A stretch of 64,000 nucleotides of DNA, from the NCBI RefSeq assembly GCF_013116745.1, contig NZ_JABFOE010000004.1, forward strand, positions 62,001 to 126,000. Direction: 5' to 3'. Below the pieces are notes generated by a model. The model ran no database searches and was not told the origin of the DNA. It saw nothing but the letters and a program-made list of their open reading frames with translations. Below are positions 59,311 through 64,000 of this stretch, piece by piece. The position numbers and the translations under genes were made by a program. The DNA comes from Arthrobacter sp. 260. GTDB lineage: Bacteria > Actinomycetota > Actinomycetes > Actinomycetales > Micrococcaceae. Numbering within the stretch: the first letter of the stretch is position 1; each line of letters opens with the position of its first letter.

Positions 59311-60023
59311 CGGTCGTCTCCCGGCAGCTTCCCGGCGTCCAGGTGCAGACCCCGGTAGTGGTCGATGGCGGTGCGGGGGTCGCCGTCGAACACGAGCCGA
59401 CCGTCGTCGATCACCAGCACCCGGTCACTGTCGGCGGCGAATTCCAGGTCGTGGGTGGTGAAGACAAGCTGCTGATCCAGGCCGCTGAACAGCCGGCGGA
59501 CCCTGCGCTCATTGCGCAGGTCCAGCAGGGTGGTGGGTTCGTCGGCCACCAGGATGCGGGGGTCGACGGCGAGGACGGCTGCCAGGGCCATCAGCTGCCG
59601 TTCACCACCCGAGAGGTCATAGATACTCTGCTCGGCCAGGGGTGCCAGCCCGAACCGTTCCAGGACGCCCAGGGCGGTGGTCCGACGTTCGGTGGGGTTG
59701 CGGAGACGGGCGCGCAGCGACAATTCAACGTCTTCGAGTCCCGTGGGCATCACAAGCTGCGACAGGGGATCCGTAAAGACGAACCCGACCCGCTGGCGGA
59801 CCGCTCGGCCGGCCTTGACCGTGTCCAGTCCCTCAACCAGCACCCGTCCCGCCGTCGGGGTAACCAGCCCGTTGATCAGCTTCAGGAGGGTGGATTTGCC
59901 TGAGCCGTTGGCGCCGATCACGGCGATCCGCCGCTCGGCGAGGGTGACGCTTAGGGGCTCCAGGATCCGTCGGTCACCGTCCGGCCCCGGCACGCTGACC
60001 GTTGCCCCCTCGAAAACGATCAT
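59307..60023 (-). CDS. bioM: Biotin ECF transporter ATPase BioM
   Basis: A 238-residue ECF-type ABC ATPase. Walker A is IGANGSGKSTLLK (about residues 35-47), the signature is DLSGGERQLMALA (about 138-150), and Walker B is ILVADEPTTLLD. The Q-loop FTDPLSQLVMPT (about 82-93) is characteristic of ECF ATPases. With only one ATPase in the locus, it would work as a homodimer, as in the three-gene bioYMN systems. Overlaps bioY by 4 bp. Confidence 0.95.
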   Translation of the reverse strand: MIVFEGATVSVPGPDGDRRILEPLSVTLAERRIAVIGANGSGKSTLLKLINGLVTPTAGRVLVEGLDTVKAGRAVRQRVGFVFTDPLSQLVMPTGLEDVELSLRARLRNPTERRTTALGVLERFGLAPLAEQSIYDLSGGERQLMALAAVLAVDPRILVADEPTTLLDLRNERRVRRLFSGLDQQLVFTTHDLEFAADSDRVLVIDDGRLVFDGDPRTAIDHYRGLHLDAGKLPGDDR

Positions 60024-60652
60024 CGCTGGTGGGTGCCGCCAATCAGGCGGGGGAACGCGCGGTGCACGCTCAGGCCGATGGCAGCGGCGATCAGGTTCTT
60101 CAGCACGTCGCCGGGCAGATAGATGATGTCGGCGGCGACGGCTGCCACGAAGTCGAGCTTTCCGTTGATCATCAGGCCCGCAATACCGAGGGGGTGGATG
60201 ACGAGCAGACTGGCGGTCAGGCAGGCCGCAAAGAGTGCTGCATAACGGAACCTACGGACCCTGGCCAGCACCAGTCGGGCCAGGAACCCCGCGACCAGCG
60301 CCGCGAGGGGGAAGGCCAGCAGGTAGCCGGCAGACGGACCGGCGAGAACCCCCACGCCTCCGCTGAAGCCGCTGAAAATGGGAAGACCGGCCAGTCCCAC
60401 GACCAAATACAGTGCCACCGCAGCGAAACCGCGGCCCGGGCCGAGCACAATCCCTGTCACCATGACGGCGAGGGTCTGGAGGGTCACCGGCACACCGAGC
60501 GGGCCGGCGGGGATAGCGGGTAGGATTGCAAGAGCGGCCACCAAGGCCGCGAAGACCGCGATCAGCGAAAGATCCGTGGCATTCCAGCGGCGCCTGGCGT
60601 GAGTGGGACTATCCACAGCGGCGGCCGCCGGAACCTGATTCTTCAGACGCAT
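60020..60652 (-). CDS. bioY: Biotin transporter substrate-binding subunit BioY
   Basis: S-component that binds biotin in the membrane, 210 residues with six hydrophobic segments. The family motif LGPGRGFAAVALYLVVGLAG (about residues 71-90) is clear, with GFSGGVGVLAGPSAGYLL following. The first ~25 residues are polar and likely cytoplasmic. First gene of bioY-bioM-bioN. It is divergent from the ABC-F gene, and a 17-bp palindrome lies in the shared upstream region. Confidence 0.95.
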   Translation of the reverse strand: MRLKNQVPAAAAVDSPTHARRRWNATDLSLIAVFAALVAALAILPAIPAGPLGVPVTLQTLAVMVTGIVLGPGRGFAAVALYLVVGLAGLPIFSGFSGGVGVLAGPSAGYLLAFPLAALVAGFLARLVLARVRRFRYAALFAACLTASLLVIHPLGIAGLMINGKLDFVAAVAADIIYLPGDVLKNLIAAAIGLSVHRAFPRLIGGTHQR

Positions 60653-60728
60653 GATGGCTCTTTCTGTTAGTTATCGACAACAGCGTGCCGTTACTTACTG
60701 AGATTAGTGCCCCCGGATTCAAATTCGC

Positions 60729-60745
60729 TTGTAGGTTTCCTACAA
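60729..60745. promoter_or_regulatory. 17-bp perfect palindrome, candidate operator of bioYMN or the ABC-F gene
   Basis: TTGTAGG-TTT-CCTACAA, 77 bp before bioY and 60 bp before the ABC-F start. Perfect 7-bp arms in an AT-richer stretch suggest a dimeric repressor site. A weaker inverted pair CTGTT-N10-AACAG lies at 60673-60692 region. No match to a biotin-regulator consensus I can recall with confidence. Confidence 0.5.
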
Positions 60746-60805
60746 AAACTAGGCTTCCAGCAAACACCCGATGATGCGGACCCGATCCATTGAAAGGCCA
60801 CGTAA

Positions 60806-62404
<1,599 letters not shown>

Positions 62405-62414
62405 CGGTAATCCG

Positions 62415-63251
62415 CTAGTAGCCGCGCGCGTCGAGGAAGGCGTCCTCTTCTTCCTCGGCCGTCGGCCGACGGTGTCGCCTGACCGGCGCAGCCTGGACTG
62501 TGCCATTGGCTTCTGCCAGGTCCTCCTCGTCGGAACGCTGTTGCTGCCGGGCGGCGTAGCCGAAGCCGACGAACAGGAGGGCCCCGAAGGCGAACCACTG
62601 CATCGAGTAGGACAGGTGCGGTCCCGAGTCCAGATACGGACGGGGAAAAATCTGGGGCGACGTTGCAGGACTGGGGCTTTCCGCCGACATCAGGCCGTAG
62701 GCACCGGTCTGAAGGTCGTAGCCGACCACCTCCTGGTACCGGGTGAGGTCAATCGAGGCGATTTGCCCGTCCGGCGCTCCGCGGTCCAGCTCCGGCTCAC
62801 CAGGTTTGATCCTCGCGGTCACTGTGACCTCACCCTCGGGCGGCTGCGGGAAGGCGTCGGGACGCCCCGCCTCATCGTTGCCGATCGGAAGCCAGCCCCG
62901 GTTGATGATGACCGCTGACCCGTCGGCGAGCTGCAGGGGCACCAGCACCTCGTAGCCGGGGCGCCCACTGAAGGGTCGGTTCCGCACGATGAGCTGGTTG
63001 GCGGTGTCGTAGGTGCCGGTCAGCTCGATGGGCAGCCACTCCTCCGCCGGGTCGAAGGACCTGAAGTCGGTGGACCCCGCAGCGTAAGGCGCGGCCGGTT
63101 GATCGTAGTTCGCCTCGATCCGCTCGATCGTGTCAGCGAGCTGATCCCGGCGGTCCAGCTGCCACATCCCGAGGGCACCGCACGCCAGGGCCAGGACGCT
63201 CACGAGTGCCAGCCAGCCGAGCCAGCGGGGTGAGAAAAGGAAACGGTACAT
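62415..63251 (-). CDS. SURF1 family cytochrome oxidase assembly protein
   Basis: A 278-residue membrane protein of the SURF1 family. One helix lies at about residues 10-30 (ALVSVLALACGALGMWQLDRR-like) and one at about 215-235 (YSMQWFAFGALLFVGFGY). The periplasmic-side domain includes LTGTYD, RPGYEVLVPL and NRGWLP (about 115-120), all family hallmarks. The C-terminal tail is charged. SURF1 helps load heme a into cytochrome oxidase, matching ctaA and ctaB in this window. It starts directly after the stop of the 88-residue gene. Confidence 0.92.
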   Translation of the reverse strand: MYRFLFSPRWLGWLALVSVLALACGALGMWQLDRRDQLADTIERIEANYDQPAAPYAAGSTDFRSFDPAEEWLPIELTGTYDTANQLIVRNRPFSGRPGYEVLVPLQLADGSAVIINRGWLPIGNDEAGRPDAFPQPPEGEVTVTARIKPGEPELDRGAPDGQIASIDLTRYQEVVGYDLQTGAYGLMSAESPSPATSPQIFPRPYLDSGPHLSYSMQWFAFGALLFVGFGYAARQQQRSDEEDLAEANGTVQAAPVRRHRRPTAEEEEDAFLDARGY

Positions 63252-63518
63252 CTACTCGGTGTTCCCGCCCGCGGTGTCCCCGCCTAGGGGCAGGGTCTCC
63301 TTCCACAGGCCACGGGTCTGCAGGTAGTCCTCAAGCCAGTCCCGGTGGTCGGCACAGGCCACCCAGATCTTGCGGCGGTCCGGCGTGTGGATCTTGGGGT
63401 TGTTCCAGAGCAGCTGCCAGGCGGCAGGCAGCCGGCAGCCTTTACGTGAGCACACAGCTTCCGCTGGCCGTTCGTTTGGGGCAGGGTTCAGCTGCTGCAG
63501 CTGGTCGAGAAGGTTCAT
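63252..63518 (-). CDS. Small conserved Cys/His protein of unknown function
   Basis: An 88-residue protein conserved among actinobacteria. Possible metal-binding residues are in CSRKGCRLPA (two Cys) and WVACADHRDWLEDYL (Cys and His). The WNNPKIHTPDRRKIW segment between them is rich in conserved aromatic and basic residues. A small zinc ribbon is plausible but unproven. Database labels of acetone carboxylase for such proteins have no visible support. It overlaps the DUF3099 gene by 4 bp and abuts the SURF1 start. Confidence 0.8.
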   Translation of the reverse strand: MNLLDQLQQLNPAPNERPAEAVCSRKGCRLPAAWQLLWNNPKIHTPDRRKIWVACADHRDWLEDYLQTRGLWKETLPLGGDTAGGNTE

Positions 63519-63940
63519 GCGGTGGGTCGGCCCTTGTCACGGTCGATGTGGTCGCGGTCAATGTCCTGGCTGGCAGTGGGATCGGCGTCGTCAATAATCT
63601 CGCCCTGCAGCACATCGTTGGCGGGCTCCGCCGCTGCGGGAGCCATGGGCTCGATCGCGGGAACCGGAACATTGTCGATCAGTGACTGACTGTGTGGCAG
63701 GTCGCTGGTGTCCGAGCCGCCGTTGGCGACAATGACGGCGAAGTACGGGAGGACCACCGCGCCGGCGATCATCACCCACTGCAGCCAGCCATCAACGAAG
63801 AACACCAGAATAATGCACACCAGGCGGATCCCCATCGAGATGGAGTACTTGATCATCCGCCCGCGTACTTCATCGCTGTGGGGGGTTCGTGCGTCAGTAA
63901 TACTGTGTACGTCAGCGCCGTGCCGGATCTGCTTACTCAT
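63515..63940 (-). CDS. DUF3099 family membrane protein
   Basis: A 141-residue actinobacterial DUF3099 protein. The conserved block HSITDARTPHSDEV precedes two membrane helices (about residues 35-75), with CIILVFFVDGW between them and PYFAVIVAN ending the domain. The C-terminal ~65 residues are acidic and low-complexity. The ATG at 63940 has GGAG 4 nt upstream; a GTG at 63943 is less likely. Function unknown. First gene of a DUF3099 / small Cys-His / SURF1 unit. Confidence 0.88.
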   Translation of the reverse strand: MSKQIRHGADVHSITDARTPHSDEVRGRMIKYSISMGIRLVCIILVFFVDGWLQWVMIAGAVVLPYFAVIVANGGSDTSDLPHSQSLIDNVPVPAIEPMAPAAAEPANDVLQGEIIDDADPTASQDIDRDHIDRDKGRPTA

Positions 63941-64000
63941 CACACTCCAAGGGACTTCTCAATTGTCTCACCCAGTGCCCCAGTTGTTAAAAGCCCCAGC

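Overview
The window is chromosomal DNA from a high-GC actinobacterium, most likely a member of the Micrococcaceae close to Arthrobacter. This rests on GC-rich codon use, many GTG starts, and actinobacterial hallmark genes: RbpA, WhiA, OpcA, a SufR-led suf operon, a CoaE-GrpB fusion, a DUF3099 protein, a DUF3516 helicase and a DUF222/HNH gene. The assignment is an inference from gene content; no 16S sequence is present. Nearly everything is core genome. The only mobile element recognised is one IS256-family insertion near 18-19.5 kb.

Layout. 1-4 kb: 3' end of polA, an Eis-like acetyltransferase, and rpsA with its own promoter and terminator. 4-8 kb (minus): a catalase-fold-like protein, an APC amino-acid permease, an RsmC/RlmG-type rRNA methyltransferase and a YigZ protein. 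8-14.5 kb (plus): coaE fused to a GrpB domain, uvrB, a membrane protein with a split alpha/beta-hydrolase domain, and a TerC protein behind a yybP-ykoY (Mn2+) riboswitch. 14.6-16.5 kb (minus): a proline-iminopeptidase-like hydrolase and a GNAT. 16.5-21 kb is the accessory patch: an array of 69-bp repeats, a DUF222/HNH nuclease gene cut by the IS, and a 0.4-kb gene-free stretch. 21-25.8 kb: a Ski2-like DUF3516 helicase, tam, an MBL-fold hydrolase and a short GntR regulator.

25.8-39.9 kb (plus): uvrA behind a near-perfect LexA box, HAD, plsC, uvrC, the rapZ-yvcK-whiA trio, sodA, then gap-pgk-tpiA-secG and rbpA. 40-48.3 kb (minus): the pentose-phosphate operon tkt-tal-pgi-zwf-opcA-pgl with tight or overlapping junctions. 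Together these two blocks hold much of glycolysis and the oxidative and non-oxidative pentose-phosphate pathways. 48.6-53.2 kb: ctaB (heme O synthase) divergent from tkt, a DHDPS-family aldolase, then ctaA (heme A synthase) downstream of a two-gene ABC exporter. 53.4-58.6 kb: sufR-sufB-sufD-Rieske-sufC-sufT, with no sufS or sufU. 58.7-60.7 kb (minus): the biotin ECF transporter bioY-bioM-bioN. 60.8-64 kb: an ABC-F protein and a DUF3099 / small Cys-His protein / SURF1 operon. CtaA, CtaB and SURF1 all serve assembly of heme-copper cytochrome oxidase, pointing to aerobic respiration.

I found no convincing novel defence or mobile system. The most unusual items are the alpha/beta-hydrolase split by a multi-pass membrane insert (11.4-13.3 kb), the 23-codon-period repeat array (16.6-17.0 kb), the IS-disrupted HNH gene with a recoverable reading frame, and several palindromes and short duplications in intergenic DNA.
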